From: Shinisaurus crocodilurus
Taxonomy: Eukaryota; Chordata; Lepidosauria; Squamata; Shinisauridae
DNA: 64,000 nt
Assembly (NCBI GenBank): GCA_021292165.1
Contig: CM037877.1
Span: 165,174,742-165,238,741 of the forward strand
Reading direction: 5' to 3'
Position 1 is the first letter of the stretch. Each line of letters starts with the position of its first letter. Positions 54,760-64,000 of the stretch are shown piece after piece. The translations under genes and the position numbers were made by a program. Under the pieces are notes generated by a model, which did no database searches, was not told the DNA's origin, and saw nothing but the letters and a program-made list of their open reading frames with translations.

Positions 54760-56675
54760 AGGGGAGAGACACGGAAATAACACTTGGACACATTCTGTCA
54801 TGGACCACCACCACCCCTCATATGGATGGGAAATCCTGTTGTGCCCACCAAGAAAAAATGGGCTTGGTGTAGATCGTGGGTTGCAAAACCACAGGCAACA
54901 AAACAGGTACAGATACTGCCTAACCGCAAAAACAGGGGGGGGGGGTGCTCTGTGTGAAGAAACCCTTTATCTCAAATCAACAGGCCCCACACTGACATGA
55001 TTATCTCGAAGCTGTGATGGTCACCATTAAAATGTTGACATTTACTGTTTGAAACTAATTTGCGTTACTGCGAAATTGAAGGTATGCCCTGTAAATAAGT
55101 GTCGCTAACATGAATTATCTTCAGACACTTAATGTCAGCATTTTAATGATGGCCACTCTCTGTTGTAGGTGGCTGCAATTTGGAGGCTCAGGAGCTGGAG
55201 AAGGAGTAGGGCCAGGCCTTAATGAAGCGACTGAACAAGTGAAGAAAATGGAACACAAAATAAAAGGGTGGGAGGAGGGAAAGAGGAAATCCCAGTGACC
55301 CAGTCTTCAGAAACAAGTTTGAATTTAAATACGTATTTGAAATATTATGCATTCATTCCGGGAGGCACAAAAGCAAGAAAATGCTAATTGAATGTAATTC
55401 CCCCCGACTTCTAACCTTTATCATCTGTTGTGTTGCTGGTTCAGTCCTGTAAATCAGGCTGTTTTGTATTACAAGGCAAACGTATGTATTGAATCATTCC
55501 AGAGTGCCTGACATTAAAAAAAAAAAAAATCAGCAGAAGAAGAAGAACAGATTGGGGTTGGGCTCCCCCCCCCCACCACATTTTTCAGCAATTGGCTGGG
55601 CTCTGCATTCACTGTGGGTTGCAACATGGGGACAGGGAGGGAAGAGTCATTAAAGGTAGCAGAAACTCAGAATAGCAACTGCAGTGAAACGATTAGGCCG
55701 AAGTTTCACAGGCATGTTTCTTCCCCTTTTTCCCACTTGTTTGGGTTGTTATTATTATTATTATTGTTATTACTACTACTACTACTACTACTACTATTAC
55801 TATTATTATTACTACTATTACTATTATTATTATTTGGTTTGGCTTGGCTTTATTTATTTCCCCTTCTCCAAAAAAAAAAAAAGCCCACCCCAAAACAAAA
55901 CAAAACAATTGGAAAATTGTCTGGGGACTCCTAAATCATTACATTAAGGATCTGCTTTTAATAACATTGAACTTGTAAATAATGCATTAATTGACTAGCT
56001 TGAAAGTCGGCTTGAATGCTAGAAACTCCGGCTGTAAATGCATAGCGAAAGAACAATATATTTCAAGGGGGCTGCACAACACACGGAACAAATTAGATAT
56101 GACAGTTGATATTTGCGAAAATTGTGAGATAATTGGAGGACACCTGCAGCTGTTTTCCAACCAAAACAACAGAAGCTGAATATGTATCCAATCGAAGTGT
56201 GTCACATTTTTATTTGGGCACAGTTCTTTTTGTCCTCCTTGAGGTTTTGTGCTGCACATTGTATTTGTTCGTGCCTACCTTTTGTCAGGTCATATGTCTA
56301 AACAAGCAACAAGTTCCTCTTCGTCTGATTCTACAGTTTATTGGTTCTGTCAGTGTTACATCTTGCAGTGTAAAGAATAAGAGCATGAATCTTATTTACT
56401 AAGAGCTGGGAGTTCCTACAGAATATGACTCATGCTCAAACATATTTACAAACTGGAGGAGGCTTGAATATTTCAGAATGTTTATCCGTTGTTAGCTTTT
56501 TACCTGTATTGGTTTCTTGATTTGTCAATGAGATGTCTTTTAAATTAAAAATCTGACTCATGACCTGCCACTGAGGAACATTGATGAATATGTAATTCTG
56601 AAAGTGTAGCATGTTTGGATCTGGGTTTGAATTTTGCTTCACTGCAGTGCACAAGATAGCCTTGAATAAGTCACT
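54760..56675. other. Noncoding DNA; long TAC/TTA microsatellite
   Basis: 55748-55835 is a trinucleotide array mixing ATT and ACT units. The poly-Leu and poly-Tyr frames at 55614-55947 are only this array. 55950-56400 looks single-copy and AT-rich; nothing else recognised. Confidence 0.55.
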
Positions 56676-56679
56676 CATG

Positions 56680-57005
56680 AGTCATAGCTCAGTGGTAGAG
56701 CACATGCTTTACATATAAAAGGTCCCATCCCATTTTCAATCCCCACCATCACCAGGTAGAGCTAGGATGAACCCCTGTCTGAAACCCTGGAGAGCTGCTG
56801 CCAGTCAGTGTAGACCAGGGGTCAACTTGAGGCCTTCCAGATGTTTTGGCCTACAACTTCCATCAGGCCCCGCCAGCATAGTCAATCCTGAGGGAGTTGT
56901 AGGCTAGAACATCTGAAGGACCACAAGTTGACACCCCACCCCACCCCGGTGTTGGCAGTGCTGAACTAGATGGACCAATGGTCTGACTCAGTATTCCTAA
57001 CATGT
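56680..57005 (+). mobile_element. tRNA-derived SINE interrupted by hAT, second copy
   Basis: Head 'tagctcagtggtagagc' then 'ccattttcaatcccc'. Body 'gtctgaaaccctggagagc' and 'gccagtcagtgtagac'. After a hAT palindrome (56816-56945) the tail resumes 'agtgctgaactagatgg' and 'ccaatggtctgactcag'. Flanking octamers gtgtagac and gtgttggc agree at six of eight. Confidence 0.78.
56816..56945. mobile_element. Palindromic hAT MITE inside SINE
   Basis: 'caggggtcaacttgaggcc' and the reversed right arm 'gtcaacttgtggtcc', inner 'cttccatcaggcc' and 'gggagttgtaggc'. The right end is altered by extra ccacc repeats. Confidence 0.75.
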
Positions 57006-57009
57006 CTTG

Positions 57010-58110
57010 GTAATATCACCTGTACAAGTAGAACTGTGATGTCTTATCTTACATGGTTCTAGTAAAGAGATTTGTAAATTCTGTGGCACATTATAACTTC
57101 AATCCTATGATTTCTCACAGGCACAAGAATTTCGCTGCATACATGGGGTTGTCCGGCTTACAAGGTCTGCCCCACATTTCAGAACTAATGCACAAGTGCA
57201 TACCTTTGCACATGCAGCTCTACATTCCCACCTGAAATGAGAGTACAGAGAATTCCAGATCAGATTGGCCAAGTCCTGTAGAAATAATGCAATATACATA
57301 CAAACAAGAGAGGGAAATTAACAATGGCAAGAACAAATCCATTGCAACAATTTGATGCGCATGTATGGAAAGCCTTAATGTAAAAGGCAGAATCAACTGA
57401 TTGCTCAGTGCTGATTTTAACAGGACCATTCATACATTGTCACATTTTAAGCTTCTGTCCACCAAACAGTGGCTGAAGGTTGCCATAATTAAAGTGTTAA
57501 CCTATGCTGCTGGTGATATTGGACTGGTGTTCATATGATATTAACCCCAATTACCACAAGGCTTTTTGGTAATTTCAGTGGAAAGGTTTTGCATGGCAAC
57601 AATGCTCTTTTGATTCCTGTGCACACACAAAAATTGGGTGAAGGCATATGTGTGAAGTTTCTTCTCTGTAGAATACAGGACATCAGTGTTCCTGGCTATG
57701 CTCATATCCAGCACAGAAATACAATAATTGACCAAGGGATGCTTGGATATCCTTTCTGAGTAAATGTCTCATTCCCATTGGGCTTCCATTACTTAGGGTA
57801 GATTCCCCCCACCCCAAATCAGAGCCAGAGTACATGGAGGAAAGCTTTATGTAGCAATTCCCATATTGCTATGTTTGTAAGCTAAGAACCCAAGCCTTCC
57901 CTATGTCCTTGTCAGGCACCAAAAAGACACCAAGGAAAGAGAGTAGACCTGAAATTTAACTGTAAAATAAAAGTTATGGACACTTGCTTAGATAGAATGT
58001 GTGTTAACAGGAGATATGAGGCATTTAAAATAAACATTGCTTTTGGAGCAATTATACCTCTTTTACTACAGTGTGTTTTTATCTTGTTTAGTCCAGCAAC
58101 AGGAAGCATC
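57010..58110. other. Noncoding DNA, nothing recognised
   Basis: AT-rich, no repeat ends, no credible exon. It could be unique intronic or intergenic sequence. Confidence 0.45.
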
Positions 58111-58115
58111 GAGAG

Positions 58116-58193
58116 TGACTCTGATGACAGACTGCACTGTACCTCACATCATACCTGGAGTGTGAGGCATAGTACAGTCTGTCATCAGAGTCA
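58116..58193. other. 78-nt long-stem hairpin, possible microRNA-like
   Basis: Two 33-base arms (58116-58148 and 58161-58193) pair at 30 positions around a 12-base loop. The stem is uninterrupted for its outer 19 pairs (tgactctgatgacagactg). Size and shape fit a microRNA precursor on either strand, but equally a tiny palindromic MITE. I recognise no known microRNA. Confidence 0.5.
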
Positions 58194-58199
58194 TACCTG

Positions 58200-59332
58200 A
58201 TTTCATGAAGACAGATTGCATGCATTGCATGGTGGTTGGGAAAATTATTACATTTTTTTTGTTGAATATTCAATTCTTCCTCTGAGATACAGAAAATGTA
58301 TGTATATTAAAATTATTTTTCCAGTGTGGAAAGACTTACTATTTCGTAGAGGGGGTGGGGAAGCAACCTGGTATTTTTAAAAAATGTAGAATAACTCACA
58401 TTATTTACCAATTGTCATCATCTATCACGTTAAAATAGGGGATGCCATCTAAGAATATTTTTGCGTGAAGCGTGACCAAAGTCAGTTCTGAACTGGCCCA
58501 CATATTTGGCATCAATTTCATACCAGGCGTATTTACCAGCCGCACAGCAACCATGCAGCAATATGGTGGAGAGCTATTGGATGAATGACTGGTGACCCAC
58601 ATCCATCTAACACCAATGACTATCTTGGTACTCGTTTAGAATATGGTATAAGTTCTGCTCCAGTTGAGTCCAGTGTGGAGTTGCTCTGACAATGGATTTT
58701 TGCTGCTTTCCAATAGTGATAAAGGCATATCCCCAGCTTCAAATGTACGGCTTCCACATTTGTGGGAATTGTTTCTCTCCACTCCCAGCCTCTAGCCCTA
58801 ACTCCACCAGCAACCAGCCCTAACTTTAACTTCTCCAAAGAACAATATATTTGCAGCTGTATCACCTGATAATCAGTTACTATCAGCTGTACCATGAATC
58901 AGGAGCCAGTTCCTCCTGGAATCAATAATGCAGTATTTGCACTCAATATTTTTTCCCTACTCCCTTAAGTCAACAGTAGTGTTTGCCAGTTTCTTGTTCC
59001 ACTGGAGTTTAACATCTCTAGCTTGTCTCTTTAGTCAGTGCTCCAAGGGACCATTGCTTTAAAAGTAGAAAAGTAGAATGTGGCCCAGTAACCCAACCAC
59101 ATGACAATGTCCTTAGGGATTCCTGAGAAGAGTTTTCTTCTTTAGTGCCAGTGCTACACCAAGCATTAGTCTCCTTTATTTTAAAAATATCTAATAGATG
59201 CTCAAAGTATATAATTTCCTAGGGTGCATTAATAGGAGTTGTAACTACCTACCTTTTTAGTTTATATTATACATTTATTGATGGTTTTCCTTCCATATTA
59301 CCTTGAATATATTCTCAGTAGAAAGTCAATAA

Positions 59333-59383
<51 letters not shown>

Positions 59384-59475
59384 TTTCATAGTATTTTGAT
59401 ATAATTAAAATTATGAGCAGTTTACTGGGCATATCCAAACTGGAAGTGGAAGATCTCTTTCACAAGTAGCTACAA
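58200..59475. other. Noncoding DNA with (ATA)n tract
   Basis: (ATA)n at 59332-59383, about 17 units. A minisatellite-like unit fragment at 58774-58800 matches 51270-51895. No gene recognised. Confidence 0.5.
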
Positions 59476-59477
59476 AG

Positions 59478-59734
59478 CAGGGGTCGTCCCACAGACTGCA
59501 TGTGGCCCTCAGAGGCTGACTGTGCCCTGGCCACTCAATTCCTCCTTCCCCTGTGTCGCTGCTGCCGTCGCCACCACACAGGGCATGCAAGGAGAGTCAT
59601 CCATGTGCATCCCATGTTATACATGCATGTATGCATGAGTGTGTCTGTGTGCTCACACACATGCGCAACCCCTGGCCACCCACCCAAGGCCACATACAGC
59701 CCTTTGGGACCTACACATTAGCTACCCATGCCCT
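59478..59734. mobile_element. hAT-like element ('gactgcatgtggccct')
   Basis: Left end 'caggggtcgtcccacagac' and right part 'aaggccacatacagccctttgg' to 'tagctacccatgccct', reversed 'agggcatgggtagc'. Subterminal 'catgtggccct/aggccacata' are inverted. A GTGT-rich middle. Confidence 0.6.
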
Positions 59735-59739
59735 AAATT

Positions 59740-61150
59740 CAATGTGCCTGACCTACTTTTTATTTTTGTAATTGTTCTTGCTTTCCATGTTTGTTTCCAG
59801 CTTCATTTATTTTTGGTATCTGTCGAATTCTCTTTTCATTAAAAACAAGCTGGGATATTCACCGCAGAATTTAAAACAAACCTGACTGCAGGCGGCAAAC
59901 GTTTTGTTAATGGGTGTATTGTAATACAAATGTTCGGGTGGGGTGGGGGGCTATTTTAGCAAGTTGAATTAGGAGGTGCATGTGGGGGAGGGCAATTCTA
60001 TGGCAGATACCACTTCAAAGCTGAATGTAGATACACTGTCTGATATGAACTTTTCAGAAGTTACTAAGTAGTTCTGGAGGCTGAAGCACACTCATCCCAC
60101 TAAACATTCAAGATGCTGGCCATTATGCAGAAATCCCTATACAGCTGAGGGAGTGCCTTTTCCCATGTGGAACCCATCACCCAATACTGGAGAGGCCCTT
60201 CTCTAGATCCCATCTACCTGTGAAGTGCAATTAGTATGGCACAAAGTGGTGGTACTTGGTTGGTTGTGTGGTGCCAATTATGCAACTCTGTTGAAGCACC
60301 ACAAAGGTTGCCCCAGTACTGTATTCTCTTAACGTGGGTTGTTGTTGTTCATTTGTTGTAGATGGCACTTCATTTAATTTTATAGTTAGATTTATGAGTT
60401 GTGTTTTGAAGTTATGCTGGTATTTGATTATCTTTTGTTGTTGTTATATGCATACATTGGACTTTCTGGATATATTATGGATCTTCCCCTTTTGGGGAAT
60501 AGAAAGGTGGAAGACACACATTTGTTTTATTTATTTTCTGATGTATTTCTAATTATTGAAGCCATTCTGAAAATCTGATTCACTCAGCTTCATTAGCAGA
60601 AGGGGCGGTGGTATTTCATCTTCTCTCTTCAATAGAGAGATTTCTGTAGTTCAGCGATTCTTAAATGGTGGGTCACATCTCTCCAGTGGGTCAGAGAAGG
60701 CTTGTAGGTGGCTCACAGTGAGTGTTAAAAACAGTGCAGTGCAAGGAACTAAAGCGAGTCTAAATATGTGTTTACAGGTTGGGAGTGACAGGTGGGTTCC
60801 ACAAAATTTGCTTGGTTGAATCCTGTTAGTTAAAAGTTGCTGAACAACTGCTGTAGGTCTCAGCAAAGTGGTATTGTTAATTCTTGCAACTTAATTAAGA
60901 GATGGGTGGTATTGAATCTTCAACAAAGGCATCCTTCTTTCCCAGCTGTCAATTAGATGTTGGAATGAAGTCACTGTGAATAAAAACAAATTTAAAAAGT
61001 CTAACTAGACATCCCTTATCCACTCAAATGTTCAATGTTCACATAATCCTGCCTTGTATAATAATCATACTAAATCTTTAGGTCTACCAACCAACTTATT
61101 TCAAAAAAAGGGAGGGAGGGAAGGAAGGAAACTATCCTTTTTAGCGGACA
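59740..61150. other. Noncoding DNA, nothing recognised
   Basis: AT-rich. The phrase 'cttaaatggtgggtcac' at 60660 onward ('gtgggtcagagaaggcttg', 'gggagtgacaggtgggttcc') could be an old hAT-like element, not defined. No gene. Confidence 0.4.
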
Positions 61151-61159
61151 ATCTAACAC

Positions 61160-61460
61160 AGTGGCTGTGTTCAGATATAATGACAAATCACAGTTTAGCA
61201 TTACAAGAACAAGACTCACACAGCTATCTCTTCCTGTTCCTTCTCCCCTCTCACACATAGATTAGTGACTTCTGATTCCAGTTTGCTGCAAACCACAGTT
61301 GGCTGCTTTGTCAAACAGCCAAACAAACTATGCTTTGCATTTGTCTGCAAAACAGGGACACAACCTGGGATCAGGTGTGGTTTGTGATCTTGGTTTCCAG
61401 CCGATCATGGCTCTGTGTCCCATGGTGTAACATCTGATCACAGTCATAGTTTCAGCATGC
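61160..61460. mobile_element. Degraded MITE ('ttcagat...aaaccaca' family)
   Basis: 'gtgttcagatataatgac' at the left and 'gtaacatctgatcacag' at the right are loosely inverted, with multiple 'aaccacag/ctgtggtt' motifs between. Related to 4614-4935. Confidence 0.4.
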
Positions 61461-61576
61461 TTGAGCCCATTTATTTCACAAGGCTTAAGTAGGTTGCTTT
61501 CATTTTAAAAACTGGCAAACAACAAGGCTAGCCCTGCTAACACCACCACTTTTCACTGATTTTTCTTCATCTAGGG

Positions 61577-61718
61577 CAGGGCTCTCCAACCTTGGGTCCC
61601 CAGATGTTGCTGGACTACAGCTCCCAGAATCCCTTGCCATTAGCCATGCTGGCTGGGTATGCTGGGACTGGGAGCTGTAGGCCAGCAACATCTGGGGACC
61701 CAAGGTTGGAGAGCCCTG
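61577..61718. mobile_element. Palindromic hAT MITE, near-perfect target duplication
   Basis: CAGGGCTCTCCAACCTTGGG and its reverse complement, 142 bp. Flanked by atctaggg and atcgaggg (seven of eight identical). The arms are nearly perfect, so the copy is young. Confidence 0.9.
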
Positions 61719-61770
61719 ATCGAGGGACCCAAGGTTGGAGAGCCCTGACCCAAGGTTGGAGAGCCCTGAT
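61719..61770. repeat. Tandem copies of hAT right terminus
   Basis: The unit 'acccaaggttggagagccctg' type (about 21-29 bp) appears three times in a row, ending at 61718, 61747 and 61769. It looks like reiteration of the transposon end rather than three insertions. Confidence 0.8.
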
Positions 61771-61784
61771 CTGTATGGGTGTGC

Positions 61785-61906
61785 AGAAGGTTTTGAACTC
61801 GCAGATGTTTTGAACTCCCAGAAGTCGTTGGCAGCATGGCCAATGGTCAGGAATGCTGGGAGTTGTAGGCCAAAAACATCTGGGGACCCAAGGTTGGAGA
61901 ACACTG
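61785..61906. mobile_element. Palindromic hAT MITE adjoining SINE
   Basis: The left arm is degraded ('gcagatgttttgaactccc') and the right arm intact to GAGAACACTG. The following octamer gtgtaggc is the same SINE site used at 31324, 43289 and 56816. Confidence 0.75.
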
Positions 61907-61958
61907 GTGTAGGCAATACTGGGCTTGATGGGCAAATAGTCTGACATCGGCCTACATG
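61907..61958 (+). mobile_element. tRNA-derived SINE, right part only
   Basis: 'gtgtaggcaatactgggc' then 'gatgggcaaatagtctgac' is the tail half of the SINE, directly after the hAT end. The 5' half is not present on the other side. Confidence 0.65.
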
Positions 61959-61959
61959 G

Positions 61960-62125
61960 TGTGTTCAGAAGGACTACATTAGCTCAGTTTTGTCTACACT
62001 GACTGGCTCTAGCAGGGTTTTAGACAGGGTGTCCCCCCCCCCCCAGCAATACCTGAGGATGCCAAGGATTGAAACCAGGGTCTTTTCCATGGAAAGCAGG
62101 TATTGTACCACAGTGCTACAGCATT
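61960..62125 (-). mobile_element. tRNA-derived SINE, uninterrupted copy
   Basis: On the minus strand: 'gtagcactgtggtac' (box A position), 'ccctggtttcaatccttgg' (box B), 'cctgtctaaaaccctgctag', then 'gccagtcagtgtagacaaaac' and 'gagctaatg'. This copy has no hAT at the gtgtagac site and serves as the empty-site reference. A C run (62033-62044) lies within it. Confidence 0.7.
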
Positions 62126-62261
62126 TACTGAGCCTGGTATAGTAAGGCAGCTTACCTACCTATCTTGGGGCAGGCCTTCAAAAGGGATGAAGAAATTAGT
62201 CCAGCCATTTATGGAGGAAATAAGCAACCTCACCACGGCATTACCTGTCTGTTCTGAACAG

Positions 62262-62424
62262 GCCTGTGGCTTACGCTGGCTCAGCTTGTCTGAGCGTGGA
62301 AAGCTAAGCAGGGTCAGGCCTGGTTATTACTTGGATGGGAGACCCCTCCTCTAGTTTCCTGCATTGTGCAGGGGGTTGGACTCGATAGCCTTGTAGGCTC
62401 CTTCCAACTCTATGATCTATGAAA
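62262..62424 (+). mobile_element. 5S rRNA-headed SINE with CR1 tail, copy 3
   Basis: Plus-strand, complete. Head 'gcctgtggcttacgctggc' corresponds to the 5S start with an internal deletion of about 11 bases. 62301-62312 is 5S box A (aagctaagcagg), 62320-62344 is the box C region (ctggttattacttggatgg), then 'ctcctctagtttcctgcattg'. The CR1 3' end follows (gcagggggttggactcgat, 62368 onward) with the tail 'atgatctatgaaat'. It is not a 5S gene because the 3' third of 5S is replaced. Confidence 0.88.
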
Positions 62425-62429
62425 TTTTA

Positions 62430-63655
62430 CACCTTTCCACGAACATGCTTTTTATGCTCTAGATGCTTAAAGGGGATACATAAGCAGCAGGATCAAGTTT
62501 CCTTCCTGCTCAAGCAGGTCAGATTTAGCTCTGGATGCCTGTGCACACCATATATGTACTTGTGCTGCAAATGAGAGGCACGGTAAATTGAGTTAAGAAG
62601 GACAGAGAAACAGCACGCGCTCTGGAAATTTCCTGGCCTTTGGGGGGGGGGTTAAATTAGATGACCCTTGCGATGTTATTGAAGGCATATTTTTAAGCTA
62701 GGGCATTTTTGCTTTTTATAGTGGGGGGCAGGCTGCGTCTCTGAAGTATTCGTACAGCTCTGCATTCTCCGGGAACAACGTTCCCTAGCGATAGCCCCTG
62801 ATCTGCCAGCCCCCTGCTGCCCACTCAAGGACCCCCCCCTCCAACGCCCGTAGCTCTGAGACTACATGACATCTTAACCTTTATATAAAAAAAATTCTTC
62901 ACGACAGCATTTAAAAACACCCAAATCTTTCCTGACCTTTACATCTTAGTGGAAGGGGATTTTTTTTTATTATTATTTTTAAATTGATGTTATGATATTT
63001 CTCCCCCCCCCCTTCAACTGTGGCATTTTTAAGCTACTTCAACAGGAACTTTGCTTTACCTTCCCCATCCTGTTTCAGACCAATCATTAATCATGAAGGA
63101 AAAACACTCCAGACTTATACCTGACTTTATAATGTTTTTTTTATGTTTCTGACATTTTATATCTATCAGCTGAAGGGACATTCTTGTTCTTTTTCCTTGA
63201 GAGTCTGCTGGGCTGCTGTTTGATTCTAGGCCCAACTTCCTCTTTAAGGTTTGCTCTACTGCTCTTTCTCAAGAGAGTAGTGGTTTTATGTTTGTAAACA
63301 GTGAGGCAGGCGAAGTTAAAGGAAACTTCCATGGATATTAACAAACCAGAAGTCTGGGAGTACATTTGGACATTGGGCTCTGTTTGTTGGTTTTTATTTT
63401 GTTCCTTGTCCCAAGAGTTGTCTACACCATCACAAGACTTTATCTGAGAGGTACCATGTTTGGGAGACAGTGGCTTGCCTGCAGAAGAAACTAGACTCCT
63501 GTTCAGTCGACCCAGTCCAGGAATACTCTGAACACATGGAGAGGGAGTAGAGGGATCATAGTTGCTGGCCCCAGCACTCCAGCTACGTACATTGATTGGC
63601 TCTACTGCACAAGGCCTGCACCTGTATAAGCCGTACATTGGAGACTGTCTTCTGT
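62430..63655. other. Noncoding DNA, nothing recognised
   Basis: Several G, C and T runs (62640, 62826, 62961, 63002). No repeat ends recognised. The long minus-strand frame 63141-63782 has no known domain and runs into the hAT copy. Confidence 0.45.
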
Positions 63656-63661
63656 CTACAG

Positions 63662-63797
63662 CAGGGCTCTCCAACCTTGGGTCCCCAGATGTTGCTGGAC
63701 TACAGCTCCCAGAATCCCTTGCCATTAGCCATACTGGCTGGGTATGCTGGGAGCTGTAGGCCAGCAACATCTGGGGACCCAAGGTTGGAGAGCCCTG
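63662..63797. mobile_element. Palindromic hAT MITE with perfect target duplication
   Basis: 136 bp, CAGGGCTCTCCAACCTTGGG and its exact reverse complement, with the rest also nearly perfectly palindromic. The octamer gtctacag occurs at 63654-63661 and 63798-63805. Nearly identical to 61577-61718. Confidence 0.94.
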
Positions 63798-63859
63798 GTC
63801 TACAGTGTGCAGATGAATGCACAGACTTTGGGAGAAGCTAGGGAGTGTGATCCTGACCT

Positions 63860-64000
63860 AGGGATGTGCACAGAGCTCGATTGGGGGGGTGGAAGTCTGG
63901 TGAACTCACCGGGCTTGACCCCCCCCCCCCAAGCTTTGCTCGCCCTACCTTTTTCCCAGCTTGACTCACGTTCTCGCGAGTCGAGCCAGGGAAGCGTCTT
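63860..64000. other. Start of GC-rich element, cut by window end
   Basis: 'agggatgtgcacagagctcg' followed by 'cgggcttgacccc' and 'gcttgactcacgttctcgcg' resembles the GC-rich MITE at 22034-22425 (reversed end agggatgttcac). The other end lies outside the window. Confidence 0.4.

Noticed and set aside
55614..55947. Poly-Leu or poly-Tyr protein
   Set aside because: It is a TTA/CTA microsatellite read in frame.
62262..62344. A 5S rRNA gene
   Set aside because: Only the 5' and promoter part matches, about 11 bases are missing, and the last third is replaced by linker and CR1 sequence. Three copies share this junction.
1..64000. CRISPR array, operon or prokaryotic island
   Set aside because: No regularly spaced repeats with unique spacers and no tightly packed ORFs. 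Repeat types are those of a reptile genome.

Overview
The window looks like nuclear DNA of a squamate reptile, probably a lizard. The evidence is the repeat content. It holds several Sauria-type tRNA-derived SINEs with (TAAA)n tails, a nearly full-length CR1 retrotransposon, L2 and L1 remnants, and many short palindromic hAT elements. I see no bacterial, viral or plasmid gene organisation. Apart from transposon proteins I can support only one host coding segment, a single candidate exon at 49216-49421. Most of the rest reads as intergenic or intronic DNA.

Layout. 1-5640 is mostly unique AT-rich DNA with a GC-rich inverted-repeat element (2057-2497) and an L2 3' end (5040-5500). 5650-10751 is a nested pair: a CR1 (6035-10648) with an intact ORF1 and an ORF2 broken by two single-base frameshifts sits inside the 3' end of an older LINE. 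10.7-21 kb carries scattered MITEs, MIR/SINE fragments and a LINE C-terminal remnant. 21.66-24.24 kb is a dead Ty3/gypsy retrotransposon on the minus strand, split by three later insertions. 24-36 kb is mostly unique, with a 315-bp inverted duplication (29762-30076 and 32926-33239) and an L2 end. 38-48 kb is dense in hAT, Tigger-like, L1 and SINE copies. 48-50 kb contains the candidate exon. 50-64 kb has MITEs, three SINEs whose heads resemble 5S rRNA, a 62-bp minisatellite and more hAT copies.

How the parts relate. The CR1 is a plausible source of retrotransposition enzymes. Its last 80 or so bases recur as the tails of the 5S-headed SINEs at 51395, 54606 and 62262, which suggests a LINE/SINE partnership visible within one window. 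At least two non-autonomous hAT groups are present. One is a palindrome of about 136 bp whose 8-bp target duplications centre on TA. The other has CAGGGCC...GGTCCTG ends and three copies with perfect 8-bp duplications. Copies of the palindromic group interrupt a second tRNA-derived SINE at the same position in four of the five copies seen, and the fifth copy shows the empty site.

Limits. All family names come from reading the sequence and recalling consensus features. No database search was run, and the boundaries of old elements are approximate.
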